In this document: positions 1-6,639 of the stretch, piece after piece | Position numbering within the stretch: position 1 is the first letter of the stretch | Layout of the letters: each line of letters starts with the position of its first letter | NCBI GenBank assembly: GCA_002448975.1 | Contig: DKBO01000083.1 | Location: 385 to 7,655 of the forward strand | DNA length: 7,271 bases | Direction: 5' to 3' | Source of the DNA: Nitrospiraceae bacterium UBA6898 | Lineage (GTDB): Bacteria; Nitrospirota; Thermodesulfovibrionia; Thermodesulfovibrionales; UBA6898 | The notes under the pieces: model-generated | What the model was told of the DNA's origin: nothing | Database searches by the model: none | The model's input: only the letters and a program-made list of their open reading frames with translations | Made by a program: the position numbers and the translations under genes

Positions 1-108
1 GTCACGATCATTCCGCGCGGCATGGCCCTCGGTGCGACCGCCTACGTCACAAAACCCTTCAAATCCTTTGAGCTGCAGGAAATTATCAAGAAGACCCTAG
101 CTTCATGA
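1..108 (+). CDS. CheY-like response regulator receiver domain, C-terminal fragment
   Basis: Partial gene, cut by the left edge of the window. Only the last 35 residues are present, read in frame 1 to a TGA at 106-108. The fragment holds the signature end of a receiver domain: GATAYVTKPF with the conserved Lys-Pro pair (residues 18-19 of the fragment) and the usual switch-aromatic position (Tyr15), followed by a final amphipathic helix ending in KKTLAS. The phosphorylated Asp would lie upstream of the window. The protein ends right after the receiver fold, so no output domain follows, as in single-domain CheY. An N-terminal extra domain cannot be excluded. The stop overlaps the next start (ATGA), so it is coupled to cheA and is the likely phosphate acceptor from that kinase. 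Confidence 0.85.
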   Translation, partial: VTIIPRGMALGATAYVTKPFKSFELQEIIKKTLAS

Positions 109-2087
109 ATGCCTCCAAAAAAGAGTTCATTGCCGAAGCGGAAGAACTTCTCCAGGAATCGCAGAACCTGATCCTCGAGATCCAGGATACGTCTTCTTCC
201 GGCATTAATCCCGACACCATCAACGCCCTGTTCCGGGCAATGCATACCCTGAAAGGTGTCTCCGGACTCTTCGGCCTCTCGGGGATAACACGGCTGAGCC
301 ATGCCCTTGAAACCCTGATGGACGATGTCAGGCTCGGTAAAATAGCGGTGGACGACGCGGTGATCGCGTTTCTTTTCCGGAACCTCGATATCCTCCGAAC
401 CCTAGTTGACGCTGTCAGCAACGACGGGGAAGAAGAGGACGTTGCCGGCTACCTCAAGGATATAGAGGCCTTCCGGAGCCGGCAGAAAGGTCAGGGCGAT
501 GCAGAGGCTGCAGAGGGCACCATAGACGCTTCCATCATGAAGGTGCTCTCTGAGTATGAGGAGCACCGGCTCAAGGCCAACCTGAAGGAAGGCAAAGGGA
601 TCTACCTGGCCAAGGCGGTGTTCACGCTCGACGTCTTTGACAGGTCACTTGAAGCCCTTACCAAATCCGTCAAGGCAAAAGGCGAACTGATCTCTACGCT
701 CCCGACCTCGTCGAATGTGCCTGAGGGCTCCATAGGCTTCAATCTCATGTTCGGCACAAACCGCGGCCTCGATGAGCTGAGGAAGGATATCGATTACGAC
801 ATAGAAGTTCTGTCCGGCAAAAAAACCGCACCAAAGGAGGCTCCGGAACCGGCCCTCCCGCAAAAGGCACAGGATACACATCTTAAGAGCACGTCGACCA
901 CGGTACGGGTGGATATTGAAAAGCTCGACCGCATTCTTCATACCATCGGGGAGCTGACGCTCGTAAAAGGGGCGGTAAAGAGGATCGGCGTGGAACTGAT
1001 GGAGACCTACGGAAATGTGTCGCTTGTTCATGACGTGCATAAGGTGGCCGTGTCCCTTGAGCGTAGGCTGCTGGAGCTTCAGAGTCAGGTCCTTGAGATC
1101 AGGATGGTGCCGATCGGGCAGATTTTCTCTCGGCTTTCCCAGATCGTACGGCGCTACTCCCGTGAGATCGGCAAGCAGATAGACCTGGTGATGTACGGTG
1201 AGGAGACGGAGCTCGACAAGTTCCTTGCGGAAGAGATCGTCGATCCGCTCATGCATTTGATACGGAACTCAATCGACCATGGCATAGAAATGCCGGAGAT
1301 ACGGAGGGCAAAGGGCAAGCCGGAGCACGGCACCATCACGCTCAAGGCGTATCAGAAGGGAAACCACGTTGTCATCGAGGTGAAGGATGACGGCGGCGGT
1401 ATCGATACGGAGCGGGTGCGGAGAAAGGCTGTAGAAAAAGGGCTGATTGACGACGATGTTGAACTCGAGGAAAGACAGATTGTTGATTTTATCTTTGCCC
1501 CCGGCTTCAGCACCAAGGAAGTGGTGAGCGAGGTCTCGGGCAGAGGGGTGGGAATGGATGTCGTCAAGGAACGGCTCTCGGCCCTGGGAGGTTTTGCCGA
1601 GGTCCAAAGCAGGAGAGATGCCGGGACGACTTTCAACCTGACACTTCCCATTACCCTTGCCATCATCAAGGCGCTTATCGTGAGGGTGGGAAATGACCGG
1701 TTTGCCGTTCCGCTCACCTCCATGTCCGAAACGCTGATTGTGGAACACAAGGATATCCAGACCATTGAGGAGAAGGAAGTCTATTATCTGCGGGGTGAGA
1801 TGCTCCCCATGATCCGGGTGAGCACGTTCTTCGGGCTTCAGGGTGATGCCGGCGAACGGTCGTTTGCGGTCGTCGTAGGATTCGGCGATCGCCGGGTCGG
1901 ACTGCTGATCGACGAACTCTTCGGACAGCATGAGATCGTCATCAAGTCCCTCGGCGATTACCTGAAGAACCTAAAGGGATTTGCCGGCGCTGCCGAGATC
2001 GGCAAGCACGAGGTGATTATGGTACTGGACACGGAAGCGCTGATCGACGAATCTCTGATAAAACAGAAGGGGGCCACCTATGTATGA
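105..2087 (+). CDS. cheA: Chemotaxis histidine kinase CheA
   Basis: Cytoplasmic kinase of 660 residues, close to the length of E. coli CheA. Domains in order: Hpt/P1 at about 1-105 with phospho-acceptor His47 in the motif MHTLKG; a small alpha/beta domain at about 165-236 in the place of the CheY-binding P2; the P3 dimerisation hairpin at about 266-355; the P4 ATP-binding domain at about 356-515; and the CheW-like P5 at about 518-655. In P4 the N box (HLIRNSIDHG, Asn388), the G1 box (DDGGGID, 428-434), the F box (FAPGFST) and the G2 box (GRGVGMD, 479-485) all look intact, so the kinase should be active. The start at 105 overlaps the receiver-gene stop by four bases and has only a weak AAGAAG upstream, which suggests translational coupling. 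The role follows from the family: it autophosphorylates under receptor and CheW control and donates phosphate to CheY. The identity of the middle domain is the least certain part. Confidence 0.97.
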   Translation: MNASKKEFIAEAEELLQESQNLILEIQDTSSSGINPDTINALFRAMHTLKGVSGLFGLSGITRLSHALETLMDDVRLGKIAVDDAVIAFLFRNLDILRTLVDAVSNDGEEEDVAGYLKDIEAFRSRQKGQGDAEAAEGTIDASIMKVLSEYEEHRLKANLKEGKGIYLAKAVFTLDVFDRSLEALTKSVKAKGELISTLPTSSNVPEGSIGFNLMFGTNRGLDELRKDIDYDIEVLSGKKTAPKEAPEPALPQKAQDTHLKSTSTTVRVDIEKLDRILHTIGELTLVKGAVKRIGVELMETYGNVSLVHDVHKVAVSLERRLLELQSQVLEIRMVPIGQIFSRLSQIVRRYSREIGKQIDLVMYGEETELDKFLAEEIVDPLMHLIRNSIDHGIEMPEIRRAKGKPEHGTITLKAYQKGNHVVIEVKDDGGGIDTERVRRKAVEKGLIDDDVELEERQIVDFIFAPGFSTKEVVSEVSGRGVGMDVVKERLSALGGFAEVQSRRDAGTTFNLTLPITLAIIKALIVRVGNDRFAVPLTSMSETLIVEHKDIQTIEEKEVYYLRGEMLPMIRVSTFFGLQGDAGERSFAVVVGFGDRRVGLLIDELFGQHEIVIKSLGDYLKNLKGFAGAAEIGKHEVIMVLDTEALIDESLIKQKGATYV

Positions 2088-2898
2088 GAAATTTTATGGC
2101 CTGACCGCCCGTCCGTTCACAAAAACACCTGATCCGAAGTTCCTGTTCTTGAGCAGGAACCATGAAGAGGCGCTTGCACGACTCCAGTATGCGGTCGAGG
2201 AAAAGGAACTGATCCTTCTGACCGGCGAGGTAGGGTGCGGAAAAACGACCCTGACGCGGGCACTCATGGATATGCTCGACGAGCACTATAAGGTCGTTAC
2301 GATCATCAACCCCATGCTTACCCCGGCCCAGTTTCTGCGGGCTATCGCAAAAAGGCTCGATATAGACATTCCGTCCATCTATAAGGCCGACCTGCTTGAC
2401 GCTATCTACGAGAAAGTATACCGTGAATATGAAGCGGGCGTATCGGTCGTCATTATCATTGACGAGGCCCAGCTCATTCCGTCCAAAGATACCTTTGAAG
2501 AGATCAGGCTGCTCACGAATTTCCAGCTCGACGATACCAATCTTATAAGTCTCATCCTGGTGGGTCAGCCGGACCTGCGGAAGAGGCTCAGCCACAGGGC
2601 ATATCTCCCGTTAAAGCAGCGCATAGGCCTCTTCTACCACTTGCGACCCATAGCGGAGGCAGAGATCAGGGACTACGTGGAGCACCGGCTGATGATGTCC
2701 GGGAGGGGGCATATGCTGTTCACCGATGAGGCCCTGAGGCTTCTCTACCGGTATTCAGGCGGTGTTCCGCGGCTGATCAACAGCATAGCGACTTCCGCTC
2801 TCCTTGACGGATTTGCAAAAGAAGCCGGGATTATCGATGCTTCGTTCATTGAAGATGCAGCAAAGGAACTGATCCTCCATGGATATAGCGAAAATTAG
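2080..2898 (+). CDS. GspA/ExeA-type AAA+ ATPase inside the chemotaxis operon
   Basis: A 272-residue P-loop ATPase. It opens with the family signature MYEKFYGLTARPF. It has Walker A GEVGCGKTT (49-57, Lys55), Walker B VVIIIDEAQ (123-131, Asp128-Glu129), a sensor-1-like stretch LILVGQPDL (158-166), an arginine near LKQRIGLFYHL (Arg181) and a sensor-2-like GGVPRLIN (227-234). These are hallmarks of the ExeA/GspA/MshM group, whose members power assembly of secretion, pilus or polysaccharide machines. The protein ends after the AAA+ lid, so it lacks the membrane segment and peptidoglycan-binding tail of full ExeA and should be cytosolic. It begins 8 bases inside cheA, with AAGGGGG at 2067-2073 as ribosome site, and overlaps cheW by 20 bases. 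It is therefore made together with the signalling core. Its job there is unknown: array positioning, assembly of a chemotaxis-controlled surface machine, or regulation of CheA/CheW are all inferences. Confidence 0.9.
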   Translation: MYEKFYGLTARPFTKTPDPKFLFLSRNHEEALARLQYAVEEKELILLTGEVGCGKTTLTRALMDMLDEHYKVVTIINPMLTPAQFLRAIAKRLDIDIPSIYKADLLDAIYEKVYREYEAGVSVVIIIDEAQLIPSKDTFEEIRLLTNFQLDDTNLISLILVGQPDLRKRLSHRAYLPLKQRIGLFYHLRPIAEAEIRDYVEHRLMMSGRGHMLFTDEALRLLYRYSGGVPRLINSIATSALLDGFAKEAGIIDASFIEDAAKELILHGYSEN

Positions 2899-3574
2899 AA
2901 AAAAGGCAAAAGAGCAGGCTACGGAGAAGCGCCCTGAAGAACCGCAGGTGCCTCCGGAGTCCGGTCCTGAAACCGTGACTCCCGTTGTGGAGGAAGCTGC
3001 CGAGGTCGTGGTCGTCGAGGCCCCGGAAGAAGCGTTGCCGGGCGCAGACGACAGCGCGAAGACAGAGGAAGTGCATATCCTGTCCGAAGGCGAACTGGCG
3101 GAGGCGGGGGAAGTGCAGCTGGAACTGCTTACCTTCCGTCTTGCCAGCGAGGAGTTTGCTTTCAGGGTGGAAGAGGTAGAGGAGATCGTACGGTTGCAGA
3201 AGATCACACAGGTGCCGTCCGTGCCGTCCTATATGGTGGGCGTTACGTCGCTCAGGGGAAAGATCATCCCGGTCATTGATCTGAAGGCCAGACTGAACCT
3301 CGGGAAACCTTTGCGGGGTGCCGGTGGCGGAACAGACCCTGAGGGTGAAAGTACGGCGGGAAAGATCCTTATCATAGCCGGGCCGGAGGGGCTTATCGGC
3401 GCAATCATAGACAGGGTCATCGGTGTGGTACGGTTGCCGCGGCATGACGTGCATGAGCCGCCTCCACACCTGACCGAGGCCGAAAAGAAGTTCATTGAAG
3501 GGATCGTCATACTGGAAAAGCGGTTCATTTCCGTGATCCGCTCTGCGGAGACGATGGACATCGAGATCGGGTGA
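2879..3574 (+). CDS. cheW: Chemotaxis coupling protein CheW with acidic N-terminal extension
   Basis: A protein of 231 residues, longer than the roughly 150-170 usual for CheW. The CheW fold covers about 79-228. It contains the signature VPSVPSYMVGVTSLRGKIIP (112-131), with Arg126 in the L-R-G motif, followed by VIDLKARL. The second half has GLIGAIIDRVIGVVRLP and a final beta-rich segment ending in RFISVIRS. Residues 1-78 are different: a short basic start (IRKKAKEQATEKR), then a low-complexity stretch rich in Glu, Pro, Ala and Val, probably disordered. The role by family is to bridge receptors and the CheA P5 domain at the cytoplasmic receptor tips. The start at 2879 lies within the end of the ATPase gene, with AAAGGAA at 2862-2868 about ten bases upstream. 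The receptor gene follows after 10 bases. The function of the extension is unknown. Confidence 0.93.
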   Translation: MDIAKIRKKAKEQATEKRPEEPQVPPESGPETVTPVVEEAAEVVVVEAPEEALPGADDSAKTEEVHILSEGELAEAGEVQLELLTFRLASEEFAFRVEEVEEIVRLQKITQVPSVPSYMVGVTSLRGKIIPVIDLKARLNLGKPLRGAGGGTDPEGESTAGKILIIAGPEGLIGAIIDRVIGVVRLPRHDVHEPPPHLTEAEKKFIEGIVILEKRFISVIRSAETMDIEIG

Positions 3575-3580
3575 AGGAGG
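3574..3580 (+). promoter_or_regulatory. Strong ribosome binding site of the receptor gene
   Basis: AAGGAGG begins on the last base of the cheW stop codon and ends four bases before the ATG at 3585. It fixes the receptor start and is the best Shine-Dalgarno match among the operon genes. The receptor may therefore be translated independently of, and perhaps more strongly than, the coupled genes upstream. Confidence 0.8.
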
Positions 3581-3584
3581 CGGT

Positions 3585-6437
3585 ATGCGCGAAAGGCTTG
3601 AACTGAAGATTCTCACCCTGGTGTTGGTGCTGCTGGTCATCGGGATTCTGGCAGCAGGCATCATGGTGCTGACGATCGAGAAAAAGAGCCTCTACAGCAT
3701 AAGCGAGTCGAGCCTTGAATCTACCGCGGACATTATCGCACATGATATCGTCCGTACCATGCTCGAGGGGAAGACGGACGATACGAAGGCGATGATGCAG
3801 GAACTGAAAGGCCTCAAGGGGATCGAGGAGATCACGGTCATCCATTACGACGGCCGCCAGGCCTTCAGCAAGGACAGCGCGCCCGCGGAACGTGCCGTGA
3901 TGAAGCAAATCACTGAGAGCAGGATTCCCGTGCAGGTTCCGGGCGTCAAAAAGATGACCTTCTACCGGCCGCTCAAAAACGAAGAGCAATGCAAGGCCTG
4001 TCATATGAACGACCCTGCGATACTCGGTGCAGTCAAGATATCGCTCTCGATCGAAAAGGAATATGACCGGGCGGTGAAGCTGATATGGCTGGTGATCGGA
4101 CTGACCATCCTTGCCTCAATTCTTTTCAGCGGCGTTCTCTGGTATATGCTTCGGAGAATGGTCATCAAGCCGGTAAGGGCGGTTGAAGAAGCTGCAGCAA
4201 AACTGGCCGATGGCGACATGTCCTTTCCTGTAGAGGTTTCGGGTACAGATGAGATCAGCAGGGCGAGTGCCGCGATCAGACTTTCCCTGTTCTCCCTGTC
4301 GGACATTTTGAAGCGCGTCAAGGACATGACCAAACGCGTCAACCACTTAGTCGAGGAGGTGGAGGACGAGTCCCGAAAGGGTATCGAGGGAGCGACGCTG
4401 GAGACCGAGGCGGTCGGGAACATTTCCGCCTCTGTCGAGGAGATGAATGCCGCGATCTCCGACATAGCGGATAGTACCGAGGGGCTTGCCGCATCGGCCG
4501 AGCAGACGTCTGCCTCCATGGATGAAATGGTTACCAGCATCGCTGAGATGACGAACCGGACGCAGGATCTTTCTGCTGCAGTCGACGCAACGTCCTCTTC
4601 CATAGAGGAGCTTTCTGCGACCATCAAGGAAGTGGCGAACAACTCGACCGAACTTGCATCCGCTGCCCAGGACACGCAGTCCGCCATTCTGGAGATAGCC
4701 TCATCCGTCAGGGAGGTGGAGAACCGCTCAAAGGAGTCGGCCCAACTCTCCGAACAGGTGAAGCGCGATGCCGCGACATTCGGTATGACGTCGATCGAAA
4801 AGACGATGAACGGTATGCAGGAGATCAAACGATCCGTTGAAAAAACCGCTGACTATATCCAGAAGCTGGGCGGGCGGTCAGAAGAGATTGGCAAGATCCT
4901 GAACGTTATCGACGACATTACGGACCAGACGACACTGCTCGCTCTTAATGCCGCGATCCTCGCAGCACAGGCAGGCGAGCACGGGAAGGGATTCTCCGTC
5001 GTTGCCGATGAGATCAAACAGCTCGCTGACAGGACCTCGCGGTCGACACAGGAGATAGGGAGCCTGATCCAGTCGGTCCAGCAGGAAGTGAGCGACGCTG
5101 TTGATGCGATGAAGGAGGGACTCAAATCTGTGGAGACCGGGTTCAGAGTGACGAGCGAGGCTGCGGACGCTCTCCGGAAGATCGTGGAAAGTTCGACGCG
5201 GTCTTCTGAAATGGCTGCTGCCATTCAACGGTCTACGACCGAACAGTCCCAGGCAACCGTCCTTGTTTCCCAGGCCATGGAGCGGGTGCTGAGCATGGTA
5301 AGCCAGATCGCAAAGGCGACGACAGAACAGAGCAAAGGTATCCAGCTCATCATGCATGCAACAGAAAAAATTCGGGACGTATCCGGGCATCTGCATACGG
5401 CAACGGGCGAGCAGTCCATGAACAGCAGGCAGATCTCTCAGGCGATCGAGGTGGTTTCCGACAAGAGCCACCAGATATCACGGGCCGTTCATGAGCAGAA
5501 GATCGGATCAAATCAGATATGGATGTCAGTCGAGAAGATCAAGGATGTCCCCCGGCTCAACAAGGAAAGGTCGTTCAGGCTGAACCAGCTGGTCAAAGAT
5601 GTGCATAAGGACACCGAGCTTGCCTCGACCGAGATGGAACGTTTCAAATTCTCCGGTGAAACGGCAGCAGGCGCGCTCAGGATGGGAGTGGTGCCGATCG
5701 AGTCTCCTGCGGTCATGTTCCGGAATTTCACGCCGCTTGCAGAATACCCCGCCAAGGTCCTGAAACGGCGGGTCGATCTCAAAGTAGCCGTGGACTTCCC
5801 GAGCGCCATTGCTGACCTTGAACAGGGAGTCACCCAGTTCTGTTTTATGGGTCCGTCGACCTATGTTGCCGCCCATACGAGGTTTGGGGCAAAAGTGCTG
5901 GCAAAGGCGCTCAATGACGGCAAGCCCGTGCATCATGCAGTCATTGTCACCCGGGAAGACAGCGGCATCACCAGCCTTGAAGATATCAAGGGTCGCTCTT
6001 TTGCCTTTGGCGACATCAACTCAACATCCAGCCATATCGTGCCGAGGATCATGCTCCTTGATGCCGGCATTGATGTGAAGGACCTTCAGTACTTTAACTA
6101 TCTCGGCCATCATGGAGAGGTTCTCAAGGCGCTGCTGCACGGAGATTTTGATGCCGGTGGGGTTATGGAGAAGGTTGCCCAGAAACACCGGGATAAGGGG
6201 ATCAGGCTGCTCGCGTTCTCTGAGGATATCCCTGAGTTCAACATATGCGCTTCTCCCCGCAATGATGCCTTGATCATGGAGGAAGTGAAACAGGCGCTGC
6301 TGCAGCTCGACGACGCCGCCGCGGAAGGGGCCAGGATCCTCAAGGCGATCAATGAGAACTATACTGGCTTTGCTGCCGCTACGGATGATGACTATGCCGG
6401 CATCCGCGACATGATGTTCAGAATAGGACTGGGATAA
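3585..6437 (+). CDS. Chemoreceptor with periplasmic heme-c sensor domain and C-terminal PhnD-like binding domain
   Basis: A 950-residue methyl-accepting chemotaxis protein with an unusual layout. TM1 is about 8-30, the periplasmic sensor domain about 31-165, TM2 about 166-188 and HAMP about 189-243. A long coiled-coil signalling hairpin runs to about 690, with its tip around LNAAILAAQAGEHGKGF (454-470). A final domain covers about 697-950. The periplasmic domain carries CKACH (Cys136, Cys139, His140), a CxxCH heme-c attachment motif, in the context RPLKNEEQCKACH followed by ILGAVKISLS. This context is typical of heme-linked PAS/Cache-like sensor domains. Sequences such as SASVEEMNAA (281-290) and SSSIEELSAT (337-346) fit methylation sites. 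The C-terminal part matches the PhnD/phosphonate-binding fold: LRMGVVPIESPAVMFRNF, FCFMGPSTY, VTREDSGITSLEDIKGRSFA, FGDINSTSSHIVPR and GDFDAGG. There is no membrane segment after 188, so this domain should be cytoplasmic. No NWETF-like CheR tether is present. Chemoreceptor identity is near certain, the heme site strong, and the ligand of the last domain unknown. Confidence 0.95.
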   Translation: MRERLELKILTLVLVLLVIGILAAGIMVLTIEKKSLYSISESSLESTADIIAHDIVRTMLEGKTDDTKAMMQELKGLKGIEEITVIHYDGRQAFSKDSAPAERAVMKQITESRIPVQVPGVKKMTFYRPLKNEEQCKACHMNDPAILGAVKISLSIEKEYDRAVKLIWLVIGLTILASILFSGVLWYMLRRMVIKPVRAVEEAAAKLADGDMSFPVEVSGTDEISRASAAIRLSLFSLSDILKRVKDMTKRVNHLVEEVEDESRKGIEGATLETEAVGNISASVEEMNAAISDIADSTEGLAASAEQTSASMDEMVTSIAEMTNRTQDLSAAVDATSSSIEELSATIKEVANNSTELASAAQDTQSAILEIASSVREVENRSKESAQLSEQVKRDAATFGMTSIEKTMNGMQEIKRSVEKTADYIQKLGGRSEEIGKILNVIDDITDQTTLLALNAAILAAQAGEHGKGFSVVADEIKQLADRTSRSTQEIGSLIQSVQQEVSDAVDAMKEGLKSVETGFRVTSEAADALRKIVESSTRSSEMAAAIQRSTTEQSQATVLVSQAMERVLSMVSQIAKATTEQSKGIQLIMHATEKIRDVSGHLHTATGEQSMNSRQISQAIEVVSDKSHQISRAVHEQKIGSNQIWMSVEKIKDVPRLNKERSFRLNQLVKDVHKDTELASTEMERFKFSGETAAGALRMGVVPIESPAVMFRNFTPLAEYPAKVLKRRVDLKVAVDFPSAIADLEQGVTQFCFMGPSTYVAAHTRFGAKVLAKALNDGKPVHHAVIVTREDSGITSLEDIKGRSFAFGDINSTSSHIVPRIMLLDAGIDVKDLQYFNYLGHHGEVLKALLHGDFDAGGVMEKVAQKHRDKGIRLLAFSEDIPEFNICASPRNDALIMEEVKQALLQLDDAAAEGARILKAINENYTGFAAATDDDYAGIRDMMFRIGLG

Positions 6438-6465
6438 CCCGTGCGGCGACAGAGAGGGAGCGAGA

Positions 6466-6591
6466 GTGACCGCGGAAGGAAAGGCGATAAGAATCATCCG
6501 GTACCGGGGGATGATCATGGTACTGCCCGCGGGAACCGCTGCTGGGCAGGAGAAGATCATCGCGGCAGGCATGGCAGTTCCAGGCAAGTAG
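6466..6591 (+). CDS. Possible small protein, 41 residues, unknown
   Basis: A short reading frame starting at GTG 6466 and ending at TAG 6589-6591. It has a purine-rich AGAGAGGGAG at 6451-6460 at a suitable distance. The translation contains RGMIMVLPAGTAAGQEKI, a more protein-like composition than the competing frame over the same bases. I do not recognise it. It may be a genuine small protein, a remnant of a decayed gene, or chance. Much of it overlaps the inverted repeats at 6493-6561, so the sequence may instead be constrained by RNA structure. Confidence 0.3.
   Translation: MTAEGKAIRIIRYRGMIMVLPAGTAAGQEKIIAAGMAVPGK
6493..6515 (+). repeat. Inverted repeat, possible small hairpin
   Basis: ATCATCC at 6493-6499 is complementary to GGATGAT at 6509-6515. 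The 9-base loop starts with the palindrome GGTACC. No T-run follows, so it is not a standard intrinsic terminator. The right arm is shared with the larger inverted repeat downstream, so the two structures would compete. Confidence 0.35.
6510..6561 (+). repeat. Nested inverted repeat, possible stem-loop in the intergenic gap
   Basis: The outer arms GATGATC (6510-6516) and GATCATC (6555-6561) pair perfectly over 7 bases. Inside them CTGCCC (6523-6528) and GGGCAG (6544-6549) pair over 6 bases. Interior loops of 6 and 5 bases separate the stems, and the terminal loop is 15 bases. It lies between the receptor and the next sensor gene and lacks a downstream T-tract. It could stabilise a processed mRNA end or simply be coincidental. 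Confidence 0.4.
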
Positions 6592-6623
6592 CTTTTGAAG
6601 AACCACAAGGGAGTGCATGCAAA

Positions 6624-6631
6624 AAGGAGGT
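6624..6631 (+). promoter_or_regulatory. Near-perfect Shine-Dalgarno sequence
   Basis: AAGGAGGT lies about nine bases before the ATG at 6640. It is the strongest ribosome site in the window, yet it serves only a 26-codon frame whose stop overlaps the next sensor gene. That arrangement suggests it drives translation into the downstream gene by coupling. Confidence 0.55.
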
Positions 6632-6639
6632 AACCCCAG

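Noticed and set aside
2846..3664. Long antisense frame opposite cheW
   Set aside because: It is a shadow of the cheW coding frame: rich in Arg, His and Leu, no recognisable domain, and fully opposite a confident gene.
4001..4828. 275-codon antisense frame opposite the receptor
   Set aside because: Ser/Ala/Thr-rich complement of a coiled-coil coding sequence. It has no domain and no plausible gene context.
5682..6437. PhnD-like domain as a separate gene starting at the internal ATG at 5682
   Set aside because: The reading frame is continuous with the receptor, no ribosome site precedes this ATG, and no signal peptide follows it. A fusion is the simpler reading.
6493..6561. Rho-independent terminator after the receptor gene
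   Set aside because: The stems are imperfect and not followed by a T-run. The next gene continues on the same strand.
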